This document shows, piece after piece, positions 1-9,352 of a stretch of DNA of 64,000 bases; position 1 is the stretch's first letter; every line of letters starts with the position of its first letter. Source of the stretch: Streptomyces bicolor (GTDB lineage: Bacteria; Actinomycetota; Actinomycetes; Streptomycetales; Streptomycetaceae). The notes under the pieces were generated by a model. The model searched no databases, was not told where the DNA came from, and saw only the letters and a program-made list of their open reading frames with translations. Position numbers and translations under genes: made by a program. The stretch spans positions 62,001-126,000 of the forward strand of contig NZ_JOFS01000028.1 in the NCBI RefSeq assembly GCF_000719285.1, written 5' to 3'.

Positions 1-1665
1 ATCAACTCCCTCACGGACAAGTCGGAATCCGGTGCGACCCTGACCCCCGACGACGTCCGCGAGCTGTTCCAGGTGGTCGGCGAGGGAGCGGCCAACCGTG
101 CCGGAATCGGCCTGGAACGTGCCGGCCAGCGTCACGAGCGCGTCGTGCCCGGCACGGCGTACGCACAGGCCGCCGCCCTGCGCACCCTGCTCGCCCAGTC
201 CGTCTACCCGGGCACCCAGCCCCGCTTCCGTCCCGTCCTGGGGCGCACGCCCGTGGTCCAGGCGGTGCCGTTCCCGGACCTCGCAACCGTCGCCGCCGGG
301 CAGGCAGAGCGGATCGCGGCGATTCCGGGACGGGTGCGGCAGCGGCTCGTCGAGCTGTGGCGCAGCGCCCGCGACCGGGACGGGCTCTCCGACGCCGAGA
401 TCGCCGAACTCGCGGTGATCTACGGCCTGAGGATCCTGGAGCGGATCGAGCTGCGCCGCCACCCCGTCCGTGCGCTGCGCGAACTCCTGCACCGCAGCGA
501 TCAGTTGCTCGACGCCAAGCTGCGCCGGATCGAAATCCTGACCTCGCGCGCCCGCGCCGGGACGGTCCTGGACGGGCACATCGCCTGGGAGATCGCCCAC
601 AGCTGGGGCCCCGCGTACGCGGCCGGGCTGCACCCCGGGGAACCGGTGCTGCGGGGCTCCGCCACCGCCGCCCTCGACCAGGACCCGCGCCGCGCGCTGC
701 CCGCCGTACGCCTCCACTCGGGCGAGGACGAGATCTGGGAACCGCGCCGGGACCTGCTCGGCAGCGGCCCTCGCGACCGGCACTTCGTCGGCGAACTGGA
801 GGACGACGGCCGTCTCGCCCTGCGCTTCGGCGACGGGCGGCACGGCGCGAGGCCGACGCCCGGGTCCCGGCTCGCCCTGCACTACCGGCTCGGCGGCGGC
901 ACCGCCGGCAACGTCGGCGCGGAGGCCATCAACCACCTCGTCGTCCAGTCCGACTGTGACACGCCGCCCGCCGCCGTGGTCCGCAACCCGCTGCCCGCGA
1001 CCGGCGGCATCGAGCCCGAACCCGTCGAGCAGGTACGCCAGTTGGCCCCGCTCGACCTGCGCCGCACCCGGCTGCGTGCGGTCACCGCCGAGGACTACGC
1101 GGCCCTCGCCACCGCCCTGCCCGGCGTCCAGCGCGCGGCGGCGGAGCTGCGCTGGACCGGCAGTGTCCAGGAGGCGCACATCGCGATCGACGCGTACGGC
1201 ACCGGCGCCCCGCCGGCCGAGCTGCTGACGTCGGTCGCCCAGGCGCTGGAACCGTACCGGCGCATCGGCCACGACCTCGTCGTCGGCGCCGCGCGGCTCG
1301 TACCGCTGGACATCGCGCTGACCGTGTGCGCCAAGCCGGGGCACCAGCACGGGCAGATCCTGGCCGAGCTGTACCGCGTGCTCGGCAGCGGGGTGCTCCG
1401 CAACGGTGTGCGGGGCTTCTTCCACCCGGACGCGCTGACCTTCGGCGAACCTGTGCGGCTCAGCCGTCTGGTCGCCGTCGCGGCAGCCGTGCCCGGCGTC
1501 GAGAGCGTCCAAGTCGCCCGGCTGCAGAGGCTGTTCGAGCCGGACCGAGGAGAGAGGGAGGACGGCGTGCTGCGGCTCGGCCCGCTGGAGATCGCCACCT
1601 GTGACAACGACCCGGACCGGCCGGAGAACGGCCGGCTGGCGATTTCCCTGGGAGGTGCCCGATGA
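1..1665 (+). CDS. eCIS/phage-tail baseplate assembly protein, 5'-partial
   Basis: The reading frame is open to the left edge, so the true start lies outside the window; about 554 codons are visible. The second half resembles baseplate J/gp6-like proteins of phage tails and contractile injection systems. A segment ending in the motif RFGDGRHGARP followed by YRLGGGTAGNVGAEAI (about codons 275-305) has a close equivalent in the next gene, and a VTAEDYAALATALPGV stretch follows. The TPDDVRELFQ stretch near the left edge belongs to the N-terminal part. The product should be a structural component of the baseplate wedge, assembled in the cytoplasm. Its stop overlaps the ATG of the next gene (ATGA), so the two are probably translationally coupled. 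The family call is firm; the exact eCIS subunit number cannot be fixed without the upstream genes. Confidence 0.8.
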   Translation: MNSLTDKSESGATLTPDDVRELFQVVGEGAANRAGIGLERAGQRHERVVPGTAYAQAAALRTLLAQSVYPGTQPRFRPVLGRTPVVQAVPFPDLATVAAGQAERIAAIPGRVRQRLVELWRSARDRDGLSDAEIAELAVIYGLRILERIELRRHPVRALRELLHRSDQLLDAKLRRIEILTSRARAGTVLDGHIAWEIAHSWGPAYAAGLHPGEPVLRGSATAALDQDPRRALPAVRLHSGEDEIWEPRRDLLGSGPRDRHFVGELEDDGRLALRFGDGRHGARPTPGSRLALHYRLGGGTAGNVGAEAINHLVVQSDCDTPPAAVVRNPLPATGGIEPEPVEQVRQLAPLDLRRTRLRAVTAEDYAALATALPGVQRAAAELRWTGSVQEAHIAIDAYGTGAPPAELLTSVAQALEPYRRIGHDLVVGAARLVPLDIALTVCAKPGHQHGQILAELYRVLGSGVLRNGVRGFFHPDALTFGEPVRLSRLVAVAAAVPGVESVQVARLQRLFEPDRGEREDGVLRLGPLEIATCDNDPDRPENGRLAISLGGAR

Positions 1666-4600
1666 CCGGCGTCCCGACGACCGAGGGCACGCTCGCCGAC
1701 GAGTGCACCTGCGGCGGCGCCTGCCGCAGCGGCCACGACGAGCGCCTCGCCCCGGCCCCCGTGCACAACCCGCCCGGCCGCACGGCGCTCGACTACCGCG
1801 TCGGCGAGTACGGCTCCTTCCGGGCCGCCCTGCTGGACCGGCTCGCCTCACCGGCGTACCCGGCGCTGAGCGAAGCGAAATGGGGGTCCCCCCGGCCGGA
1901 GGCTGGGGGAGGCCTGACCGTGCGCACCCCGGACGACCCGGCGATCGGCCTCCTCGACGCCACCGCCGTCCTCGGCGACCTGCTCACCTTCCACTCCGAG
2001 CGCATCGCCGACGAGGCCTACATCCGCACGGCCAACGAGCACCGCTCCCTCGTCCTGCTCGGCCGCCTCGTCGGCCACCGCCCGCGCCCCGGCGTCGCCG
2101 CCGCCACGCACCTGGCGTACACGCTGGAACGCGACCCGCGCGCCGAGGCGCTGCCGGTCACCATCCCGCGCGGTGCCCGCAGCCACAGCGTGCCGGCTTC
2201 CGCCGACGAGCAGTCGCTCACCTTCGAGACCAGCCGCGACCTGACGGCCCGCTGGGACTGGAACGAGCTGAAGGTGCGCCGCCGGCGTCCCTCCCTCGTC
2301 ACCCCCGAGGACCTGGAGCGCCGATCGGAGATCTTCGTCGAGGGCACGGCGAACTCCCTTCAGACCGGTGACCAGTTGCTCTTCGTCTTCGGTGAAAAGG
2401 CGGGCGGCGAGCGCAAGTTGCTGCCCGTGGCCAAGGCGCGCGTCGACCGGGACGACGAGATCACGGCGATCTCCCTGCCGAAGTCGGCCCCGCCGACGCT
2501 GAAGGAGCTCGTCGACGAGGTACGGCGCTGGACCGCCGCGCCTGCGGCCCCGGGCGAGCCGGGCGAAGAGCCGCCCACGCCCGAGGTCCCCAACCCGCGG
2601 CCGGTCAGCCGGCTGATCGAGGACTTCGAGGACCAGGTCCTGGAGCCCTTGCGTGATGACCTGGACGGCATCAAGACGCCCGAGCGGCTCGCGGCGCGGC
2701 TCGCGGAGCCCGTCGCACGGCTCGGCGAGGCGCAGGTGCTGGCCGAGCCGTATCCGGACGTGGCCGCGTGGTTCGAGCAGCTCGAGGCGGTGCTCGCCGA
2801 ACTGGCCGAGCGCGCCCTGGCGTTGGCGCCCGCCCAGGACGCCGAGGCCGAGCCTGCCCTGCGGTCGGCCAAGGGCACCGAGAACGTCGACCCGCGTGCC
2901 GCCGCGCTCCAGACCCTGAGCGCCGTCCTGCCAGCCCTGCGCGGGGCGACCCCCGCCCCGCACGGCGGCACCGGCTCCCAGCGCCCGGGCAGCGACACCG
3001 CACGCCTGCTCTCCGCGCTGAACCCTGGTCTCGGCACCCTCTACCCGGCGTGGCGGACGGCCGCCGCCCCCGGCACCCCCCAACTCCTGCGTGAACTGCT
3101 CGCCATGCGGGTCACCGCCGCCCCCTTCGGCGCCACGGCCCCGCTCAAGCCGGTCCAGGACGACCGCGGCCGTGTCATCCGCACCGCCGACTGGCCGCTC
3201 ACGGGTGCCGTGCTGGCGAGCATGCGGGTCGTGTACGACACGTCGGGCCGGACGCCGGTCCGGGCCGAGTTCCAGTACGTCGAGGGCAGCAGCTCCGACC
3301 AGCGCGCCGAGAACCTGCCGGTCGCCCAGCCGGTGAACCTCCCCCTGGGTACGGGCCAGGTCGAACTGTCCGTCCGATCGGGCCAGGACCGCGACCTGAA
3401 CTGGCTCAACCGCCGCCCCACCGACTCCCAGGAGCCCGGTGTCACGGCCCGCTTCCACTCGGGCCTGCCGGAGCGCACTCTTTTCGTGTCCCGGCCCGAC
3501 GACGAGGGCCTGATCCACGTCGGCGTCCACAACGGCACGTCCGAGCAGATCGCACTGCGGCCGAACGCGAGCGAGCAGTTCACGCACGGCGAGTACGAGG
3601 TCAGCCTCAAGTACACGGTGGGCACCACCGAGCCCAACCTCGAGGTCGTGATCGCCAGCAAGCCCGAGCCGCTCAACCGCCGGGTCCTCCAGCTCGACTC
3701 GGTCCACACCGGCATCACCGTCGGCAGCTGGGTCGCGATCCAGCGCCCCGCCAAGGGCGCCCAGGACGGCGTACCCGGCGACGCCAAGCTCGCGTTCGTC
3801 ACCACCCAGGTGGCCGCGGCGCGTACGGCGGCGTACACCAACTACGGCATCACCGGCCGCGGCACCGAACTCACCCTCGCCGACCCCTGGCTGGACGAGT
3901 TCGACGTCCTGCTCTCGCACATCCGCGACACCACGGTCCACGCGGCCGGCGAGCCGCTCCGCCTCGCCGACGAACCGCTCGGCGAGGACGTCCACGGCAA
4001 CGAGATCGAACTGGCGGAGCTGTACGACGGGTTGCGGCCCGGACGTACGCTCATCATGAGCGGTGAGCGAAGCGACATCCCGGGGACCGCGGGTGTGCGG
4101 GCGACGGAGGTCGTCACGATCGCCGCCGCGGACCCGGCCCGCGATCCCCGACTGCCCGGCGACCCCGTCCACACCCGCCTGACCCTGACCGCCGACCTCG
4201 CCCACCGCTACCGCCGCGAGACGGTGAAGATCCTCGGCAACGTGGTCGAGGCCACGCATGGCGAGAGCCGCGAGGAGGCCATCGGCAGCGGTGACTCCGA
4301 CCGCGTGAACCAGACGTTCGCGCTGTGGCAGTCCCCGCTCACCTGGCTCGCCGACGACAACCCCCTCGGCGCCACACCGGTGCTGGAGATCCGGGTCGAC
4401 GGCGTCCTGTGGCACGAGGTCGACAGCCTCGCCGGACGCGGCCCGGGCGAGCGGGTCTACATCACCGGCTCCACCTCCGACGGCCGTACGACCGTGACCT
4501 TCGGCGACGGCGTCAACGGCGCCCGACTGCCCTCCGGCCACGAGAACATCCGCGCCCGCTACCGCTTCGGCACCGGCAAGGCCGCCAACGTCGCCGCCGA

Positions 4601-5495
4601 GCGCATCACGCAGCCCCTCACCCGGCCGCTCGGCGTCACCCAGGTGACCAACCCGCGCCCGGCGAAGGGCGGCGCGGACGCGGACGGCCCCGGCCTGACC
4701 CGCCGTACGATCCCGCTCGCCGTCTCGGCGCTGGACCGCCTCGTGTCCGAGTCCGACTACGAGGACTTCGCCCGCTCCCGGGCCGGCATCGGCCGGGCCG
4801 CGGCGCGCGAACTCTTCGACGGGCGGCGACGCGTGCTGCACGTGACGGTCGCGGGCACCGACGACGTGCCGATCGACGGCGACTCGGACACCCTGCGCGC
4901 TTTGCGTGGCGCTCTCACCGAGTACGGGGACATGAACCTCCCGGTCCGGGTGGACGTGCGAGAGCTCGTCCTGCTGCTCGTCGCCGCCAAGGTGAAGGTC
5001 GCCGCCGACCACGCCTGGGAGGTCGTCGAGCCGCGCCTGCGCCAGGCACTGCTTCGCCGACTCGGCTACGAGGGACGGGAGCTGGGCCGCCCGGCCCGCC
5101 TCTCCGACGTCCTCGCCACGGCCCACTCGGTGCCCGGCGTCGACTACATGGACGTCGACGTCTTCACCGGCGTCCCCGCGTCCGCCACGCCCGAGGAACT
5201 CACCGGGATCCTCACCGATCCCGGCCCGCCCAGGGCATCGGTCCCGGCGCACCCGGCGACGTACGACGAGAAGACCCACACGGTCCGCGCCGCGAACGGC
5301 GAGACGCTGTCGGAGATCTGCGCCATGTACGGCGTCCCGCTCGCCGAACTCCTGCGCCTCAACCCCGACATCACCGACACCCGGCGCCTGGCGAAGGGCC
5401 GTTCGGTGTTCGTCTTCCGCGGTATCCGCCCCGCCCAGCTCGCGATGCTGTCGCCGAAGGCCACGGACACCCTGATTCTGACGGAGGTCAAGTGA
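1662..5495 (+). CDS. Large eCIS baseplate assembly protein with C-terminal LysM domain
   Basis: This is a 1277-aa baseplate protein of the type annotated 'putative baseplate assembly protein' in actinobacterial eCIS clusters. An N-terminal segment has Cys pairs (CTCGGACRSGH, residues 9-19). A long middle region includes a Pro/Glu-rich, partly helical stretch (about 290-430). A baseplate-J-like region around residues 925-1045 contains TFGDGVNGARLPSG and SESDYEDFARSRAGIGRA. A LysM-like domain sits near the C-terminus (about 1205-1255, motif HTVRAANGETLSEICAMYGV), suggesting attachment of the baseplate to glycan. The start is the ATGA overlap with the upstream stop, and the stop overlaps the next ATG by one base. 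Residues around 70-83 (LSEAKWGSPRPEAGGG) are encoded by a dispersed GC repeat inserted in frame. Confident as eCIS baseplate; the role of the LysM is inferred. Confidence 0.85.
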   Translation: MTGVPTTEGTLADECTCGGACRSGHDERLAPAPVHNPPGRTALDYRVGEYGSFRAALLDRLASPAYPALSEAKWGSPRPEAGGGLTVRTPDDPAIGLLDATAVLGDLLTFHSERIADEAYIRTANEHRSLVLLGRLVGHRPRPGVAAATHLAYTLERDPRAEALPVTIPRGARSHSVPASADEQSLTFETSRDLTARWDWNELKVRRRRPSLVTPEDLERRSEIFVEGTANSLQTGDQLLFVFGEKAGGERKLLPVAKARVDRDDEITAISLPKSAPPTLKELVDEVRRWTAAPAAPGEPGEEPPTPEVPNPRPVSRLIEDFEDQVLEPLRDDLDGIKTPERLAARLAEPVARLGEAQVLAEPYPDVAAWFEQLEAVLAELAERALALAPAQDAEAEPALRSAKGTENVDPRAAALQTLSAVLPALRGATPAPHGGTGSQRPGSDTARLLSALNPGLGTLYPAWRTAAAPGTPQLLRELLAMRVTAAPFGATAPLKPVQDDRGRVIRTADWPLTGAVLASMRVVYDTSGRTPVRAEFQYVEGSSSDQRAENLPVAQPVNLPLGTGQVELSVRSGQDRDLNWLNRRPTDSQEPGVTARFHSGLPERTLFVSRPDDEGLIHVGVHNGTSEQIALRPNASEQFTHGEYEVSLKYTVGTTEPNLEVVIASKPEPLNRRVLQLDSVHTGITVGSWVAIQRPAKGAQDGVPGDAKLAFVTTQVAAARTAAYTNYGITGRGTELTLADPWLDEFDVLLSHIRDTTVHAAGEPLRLADEPLGEDVHGNEIELAELYDGLRPGRTLIMSGERSDIPGTAGVRATEVVTIAAADPARDPRLPGDPVHTRLTLTADLAHRYRRETVKILGNVVEATHGESREEAIGSGDSDRVNQTFALWQSPLTWLADDNPLGATPVLEIRVDGVLWHEVDSLAGRGPGERVYITGSTSDGRTTVTFGDGVNGARLPSGHENIRARYRFGTGKAANVAAERITQPLTRPLGVTQVTNPRPAKGGADADGPGLTRRTIPLAVSALDRLVSESDYEDFARSRAGIGRAAARELFDGRRRVLHVTVAGTDDVPIDGDSDTLRALRGALTEYGDMNLPVRVDVRELVLLLVAAKVKVAADHAWEVVEPRLRQALLRRLGYEGRELGRPARLSDVLATAHSVPGVDYMDVDVFTGVPASATPEELTGILTDPGPPRASVPAHPATYDEKTHTVRAANGETLSEICAMYGVPLAELLRLNPDITDTRRLAKGRSVFVFRGIRPAQLAMLSPKATDTLILTEVK
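1869..1912 (+). repeat. Dispersed GC-rich hairpin repeat inside a coding region (copy 1)
   Basis: The segment has a GAGCGAAGCGA block, a self-complementary GGGGGTCCCCCC core and a GGCTGGGGGA tail. The same building blocks recur at 6008-6039 (opposite orientation) and, with GTACCCCC in the core, at 51330-51364. Such short hairpin repeats are scattered through Streptomyces genomes. Here the copy is read in frame by the baseplate gene and encodes LSEAKWGSPRPEAGGG, which interrupts otherwise ordinary sequence. Confidence 0.6.
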
Positions 5496-7717
5496 TGTCC
5501 CCGGACGTCCAGTTGGAGACCACCACCCCGGCGACCACGTCCAGGGAACCCGACGGGCTCGCCGCGCTGCTGCCGCGCTGGCACCTGCTGCGCGACGCCG
5601 AGGAGGGCGAGCCGCTGCGCGCCCTGCTGGCGGTGATCGCCGAACAGATCGACCGGGTCCGCGACGGCGTCCAGCAGGGCTACGAGGACCTGTTCGTGGA
5701 GACGGCCGCGCCCTGGGTGCTGCCGTACCTCGGCGACCTGGTCGGCTACCGCACCCTGCCCGGCTACGAGCGCGTCCTGACGACCGGGCTGCACGAGGGA
5801 GGCCGCGCCGCCCTCGCCGAGGCCGTCGCTCCGCGTGCCGACGTGGCCGCCACCGTCGCCAACCGCCGCCGCAAGGGCACCCTCCACCTCCTGGAGGAAA
5901 TCTCCGAGCAGGTCGCCGGCTGGCCCGCCCGCGCCGTCGAGCTGTCGCGGCAGGTCTCCCACACCCAGCCCGTGAAGCTGTACGGCGACACAGGCGTCCT
6001 CCCCGACGCTCGGCTTCGCTCGCGCGGGGGGACCCCCATCGGCGGGCGAGGCCGTCTCGTCGACCTGCGCGACAACTCCGCCCTCGACCTGGCGGGCGGC
6101 CCCTTCGGCGCGACGGCCCGCACGGTCGACGTCCGCCGCGCCAACTCGCGGTACCGGCAGGGTGGTTGGACTCCGGCCGGGGTCGCGCTCTTCGTCTGGC
6201 GGCTGAAGGCGCACTCGCTCACGCAGTCCCCGGCGTACTGCATCGACCGCGCCCGCAACCTCTACACGTTCTCGATCCTGGGCAACGACACCCCGCTGGT
6301 CACCAAGCCGTTCCCGGAGCCGTCGCCCACACACATCGCGACCATCGACAACGTCCCGGCGTTCATCACCCGCCGCCAACTCCACGACCGGCTCACCGAC
6401 TACTACGGCCCCGGCAAGAGCCTCGTCATCCGGCGCGACGGCGAGGACCAGCCCGTACCGCCCTCCGACATCGTGGTCGCCGACCTGTCCGACTGGCGCT
6501 ACCGCCCCAAGCGCGGCCAGGTCGCCGTGGACCCGGAGCTGGGCAGGATCGCCTTCGGCTCGCGGTCGGCGCCCCGGCAGGGCGTGTGGGTGGACTACCA
6601 CTACGCGTTCGGCGCCTTCATGGGCGGCGGCGAGTACGACCGCCACGACCGCGAGCCGCGTCCCGACGCCGAGGTCTACCGCGTCGGGCCCGGTCAGCCG
6701 TACCGCCAGATCATGGACGCCTACCGGGCCTGGCAGCACGACCGCCGGGCCGACCGGACCGGCCCCGACGGCATCATCGAGATCACGCACAGCGGCGCCT
6801 ACCAGGAGCAGCTGGACTTCGACCTCGACCCCGGCGACCGCCTGGAGGTCCGGGCGGCCGAGGGCACGCGGCCCGTGATACGGCTGCTCGACTGGTACAG
6901 CAACCGGCCCGACGCCCTCAACATCCGTGCGGTGTCCGAGGACTGCGCCCCGCACGAGCGCCCGCGCATCGTCCTCGACGGCCTGCTGGTCGCCGGACGC
7001 GGCATCAACGTCACCGGCCCCATGGGCGCGGTCGTCGTACGGCACTCCACGCTGGTGCCCGGCTGGTCGCTGGAGCCCGAGTGCGATCCGCACTCGCCGG
7101 AGGAGCCCAGCATCGTCCTGGAGCGCACCACCGCGTGCCTGCAGATCGAGCACAGCATCCTCGGCACCATCGAGGTCATCGGGGACGAGGTGAGCGAGGA
7201 ACCCCTCGACATCCACCTCCGCGACAGCATCCTCGACGCCACCGGCCCGGCCCGCGAGGCCCTGTCCGCACCGGACTGCCGCCACGCCCACGCCGTGCTG
7301 CACCTGCACCGCACCACGGTCATCGGCGAAATCTTCACCCACGCGGTGAAGATCGCCGAGAACTCGATCCTCACCGGCAGGCTCCATGTGGCCCGGCGCG
7401 GCATCGGCTGCGTCAGGTACTCGTATGTGCCGCCCGGCTCGCGCACCCCGCGCCGCTACCGCTGCCAGCCCGACCTGGCCGGGCCCGAACAGGCCGGTCG
7501 CGTACGGCCGTTGTTCACCTCCGAGCGCTACGGGACGCCGTGGTACGGCCTGCTCGCCGACCGGTGCGCCGAGGAGATCCGGCGCGGCTCCGACGACGGC
7601 GCCGAGATGGGCGCCTTCCACGACCTGTACCGGCCGCAGCGCGAGGACGGCCTCAGGGCACGGCTCGCGGAGTACACGCCGGCGGGCACCGACGCCGGGA
7701 TCGTCTTCGTGACGTGA
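5495..7717 (+). CDS. eCIS tail protein, P2 gpI-like N-terminus with probable beta-helix C-terminal part
   Basis: The product is 740 aa. The first ~150 residues (LPRWHLLRDAEEGEPLRALL, then APWVLPYLGDLVGYRTLPG) look like phage tail protein I (P2 gpI) family members that join baseplate to fibres. The second half has repeated short beta-strand-like runs with regularly spaced Val/Ile and turns (PRIVLDGLLVAGRGINVTG, AVVVRHSTLVPGW, EHSILGTIEVIG, DSILDATGPA, LHRTTVIGEIF), as expected of a right-handed parallel beta-helix such as tail spikes. It may therefore be both connector and spike or fibre. The start ATG overlaps the upstream stop by one base; a GTG one codon earlier is the only close alternative. 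A dispersed GC repeat lies in frame at 6008-6039 (residues DARLRSRGGTPIGGR). Substrate or receptor specificity is not deducible. Confidence 0.75.
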   Translation: MSPDVQLETTTPATTSREPDGLAALLPRWHLLRDAEEGEPLRALLAVIAEQIDRVRDGVQQGYEDLFVETAAPWVLPYLGDLVGYRTLPGYERVLTTGLHEGGRAALAEAVAPRADVAATVANRRRKGTLHLLEEISEQVAGWPARAVELSRQVSHTQPVKLYGDTGVLPDARLRSRGGTPIGGRGRLVDLRDNSALDLAGGPFGATARTVDVRRANSRYRQGGWTPAGVALFVWRLKAHSLTQSPAYCIDRARNLYTFSILGNDTPLVTKPFPEPSPTHIATIDNVPAFITRRQLHDRLTDYYGPGKSLVIRRDGEDQPVPPSDIVVADLSDWRYRPKRGQVAVDPELGRIAFGSRSAPRQGVWVDYHYAFGAFMGGGEYDRHDREPRPDAEVYRVGPGQPYRQIMDAYRAWQHDRRADRTGPDGIIEITHSGAYQEQLDFDLDPGDRLEVRAAEGTRPVIRLLDWYSNRPDALNIRAVSEDCAPHERPRIVLDGLLVAGRGINVTGPMGAVVVRHSTLVPGWSLEPECDPHSPEEPSIVLERTTACLQIEHSILGTIEVIGDEVSEEPLDIHLRDSILDATGPAREALSAPDCRHAHAVLHLHRTTVIGEIFTHAVKIAENSILTGRLHVARRGIGCVRYSYVPPGSRTPRRYRCQPDLAGPEQAGRVRPLFTSERYGTPWYGLLADRCAEEIRRGSDDGAEMGAFHDLYRPQREDGLRARLAEYTPAGTDAGIVFVT
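6008..6039 (-). repeat. Dispersed GC-rich hairpin repeat inside a coding region (copy 2)
   Basis: On the minus strand this reads TGGGGGTCCCCCC followed by GCGCGAGCGAAGCCGAGC, the same two blocks as at 1869-1912 in the other order. It is read through in frame by the tail-protein gene, encoding RLRSRGGTPI. Finding it in a second gene of the same operon argues that these elements insert (or are tolerated) inside eCIS genes. Confidence 0.55.
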
Positions 7718-7795
7718 GGCGAGACATGAGCCAAGACGTGCGCGCCGCCGCCGTAAGCCCTACCCGCACTTTCCTGAACCAGGGGGACCCCCTTC

Positions 7796-9352
7796 ATGCA
7801 CGCTGATCTCTCCCGCCTCACGTTCCGCCCGCAGCGGCGCTACTCGGCGGTCATCGCCCAGCAGGGGCGCGTCCAGCTCGACGCCGACATCAACGAGCAG
7901 ACCGCGATCCAGCTCCACCAGGCCCGTACCCTCGCCGCCGACCTGATCGGCCGGTACGGCGGTCCCGCGCGGGACGCGGGCTTCAAGATCGACTACGTGG
8001 GCGGCAAGCACGACATCGACACGCTCCACATCCACGGCGGCCGCTACTACGTTGACGGCATCCTGCTGGACGCGACCCGCCCGGCGCCCGGCGTGCCCGT
8101 GCCGGACGAGGACGCCGAGGCCTCCGCGGAGCAGGACACCGCAGCCCCGCCCGCGTACTGGACCTACTGGGACCAGCCGGACGGCTTCCGCGACCCGGAG
8201 AAGCCCGAGGACCGGCTGCCCTCGCCCGCCCAGACACCCTTCGTCGTCTACCTGAAGGTGTGGGAGCGCGCCGTCTCCGCCGCCGAGGACCCGGCGCTGC
8301 GCGAGGTCGCGCTCGGCGCGGCGATGCCCGACACGGCGGCCCGGGTGAAGGTCGTGTGGCAGGTGCTGCCGCTGTCGCTCGCCGCGCTGGAGATCGACGA
8401 CGGCAACCCGTCCAAGGAGGTCGTCCGGGCCGCCTTCGACAAGTGGGCCAAGAAGCAGGCCACGCCCACCGCGCGGCTCGCCGCCCGCAGCGAGCGGCCC
8501 GACCACGCCGACGAGGACCCCTGCCTGGTCAAGCCGGACGCCCGCTACCGGGGCCAGGAGAACCAGCTGTACCGCGTCGAGGTGCACGCCGGTGGCGAGG
8601 CCGAGGATGCCACCTTCAAGTGGTCCCGCGAGAACGGCTCGGTGGTCTTCCCCGTCGACGAACTCGACGGCACCTGGGCGCAGTTGGCCTCCCTCGGGCA
8701 CGACGACAAGCTGGACCTGGACGTCGGCGACCACGTCGAGCTCGTCGACACCGCGTACGCCTCCCGCCTGGAGCCCCTGCCCCTGCTCCGGGTCGAGGAA
8801 CTGGACCTGCCGGGCCGCCGGGTCCGCCTGTCCGCCGAGCCCGACCCGGCCGTCGGGCGGCTGCCCCACCTCAACCCGTTCCTGCGCCGCTGGGACCACC
8901 ACGAGGGGCCCAGGCGCAAGGGCCGTACCACCGCCCTGAAGGGCGGAGCGGTGCCGGTCGCGGAGGGGGAGTGGCTGCCGTTGGAGGACGGCGTCGAGGT
9001 GTACTTCGCCAAGGGCGCCACCTACAACACGGGCGACCACTGGATCATCCCGGCCCGCACCGCAACCGGCAGCGTCGAGTGGCCCGCGGACGCGGCCCGG
9101 CGCCCGCTGCTCCAGGGCCCCTCCGGCATCGTCCGTGGCTTCGCGCCGCTGGCCCTGGTCAAGGGCGAGGGCGGCACCGTCGACCTGCGCCTCGCCTTCA
9201 ACCCGCTGGCCAGCAGCATCCCGGCCGCGGACGAGGCGACGCTCGCGGCGGAGGAACAGGCGCGCCGCGAGGAGCAGTTGGCGGAGGACCCGTCGGGCGG
9301 GAGGTCGCAGACCACGGCGGAAGCGGAGGCCGCGGCGGAGGGAGACGAGTAA
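7796..9352 (+). CDS. DUF6519 domain protein of the eCIS cluster
   Basis: The product is 518 aa. The N-terminus (LSRLTFRPQRRYSAVIAQQGRVQLDADINEQ) is the signature of DUF6519 proteins found beside actinobacterial contractile injection systems. The rest is mixed, with several beta-rich segments (DATFKWSRENGSVVFPVDEL, LDVGDHVELVDT), and a low-complexity, strongly acidic Ala/Glu-rich tail (last ~45 residues). The ATG has a good ribosome-binding site (AGGGGGA, 9 bases upstream). A 78-base gap separates it from the tail gene, and its stop overlaps the start of the amidase by one base. Its role is unproven; the position between tail and lysin genes suggests a baseplate or fibre-associated part. No signal peptide is seen, which fits intracellular assembly. 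Confidence 0.75.
   Translation: MHADLSRLTFRPQRRYSAVIAQQGRVQLDADINEQTAIQLHQARTLAADLIGRYGGPARDAGFKIDYVGGKHDIDTLHIHGGRYYVDGILLDATRPAPGVPVPDEDAEASAEQDTAAPPAYWTYWDQPDGFRDPEKPEDRLPSPAQTPFVVYLKVWERAVSAAEDPALREVALGAAMPDTAARVKVVWQVLPLSLAALEIDDGNPSKEVVRAAFDKWAKKQATPTARLAARSERPDHADEDPCLVKPDARYRGQENQLYRVEVHAGGEAEDATFKWSRENGSVVFPVDELDGTWAQLASLGHDDKLDLDVGDHVELVDTAYASRLEPLPLLRVEELDLPGRRVRLSAEPDPAVGRLPHLNPFLRRWDHHEGPRRKGRTTALKGGAVPVAEGEWLPLEDGVEVYFAKGATYNTGDHWIIPARTATGSVEWPADAARRPLLQGPSGIVRGFAPLALVKGEGGTVDLRLAFNPLASSIPAADEATLAAEEQARREEQLAEDPSGGRSQTTAEAEAAAEGDE

Noticed and set aside
1848-5279. Very long open reading frames antisense to the baseplate gene and to the P-type ATPase gene (33547-38178)
   Set aside because: In DNA of this base composition, antisense frames lacking stops are expected. 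Their composition (Gly/Arg/Val/Asp-rich, no domains) and lack of ribosome-binding sites mark them as shadows.
7727-7807. 26-codon ATG frame between the tail and DUF6519 genes
   Set aside because: It has no ribosome-binding site of note, overlaps the DUF6519 start, and matches nothing known.
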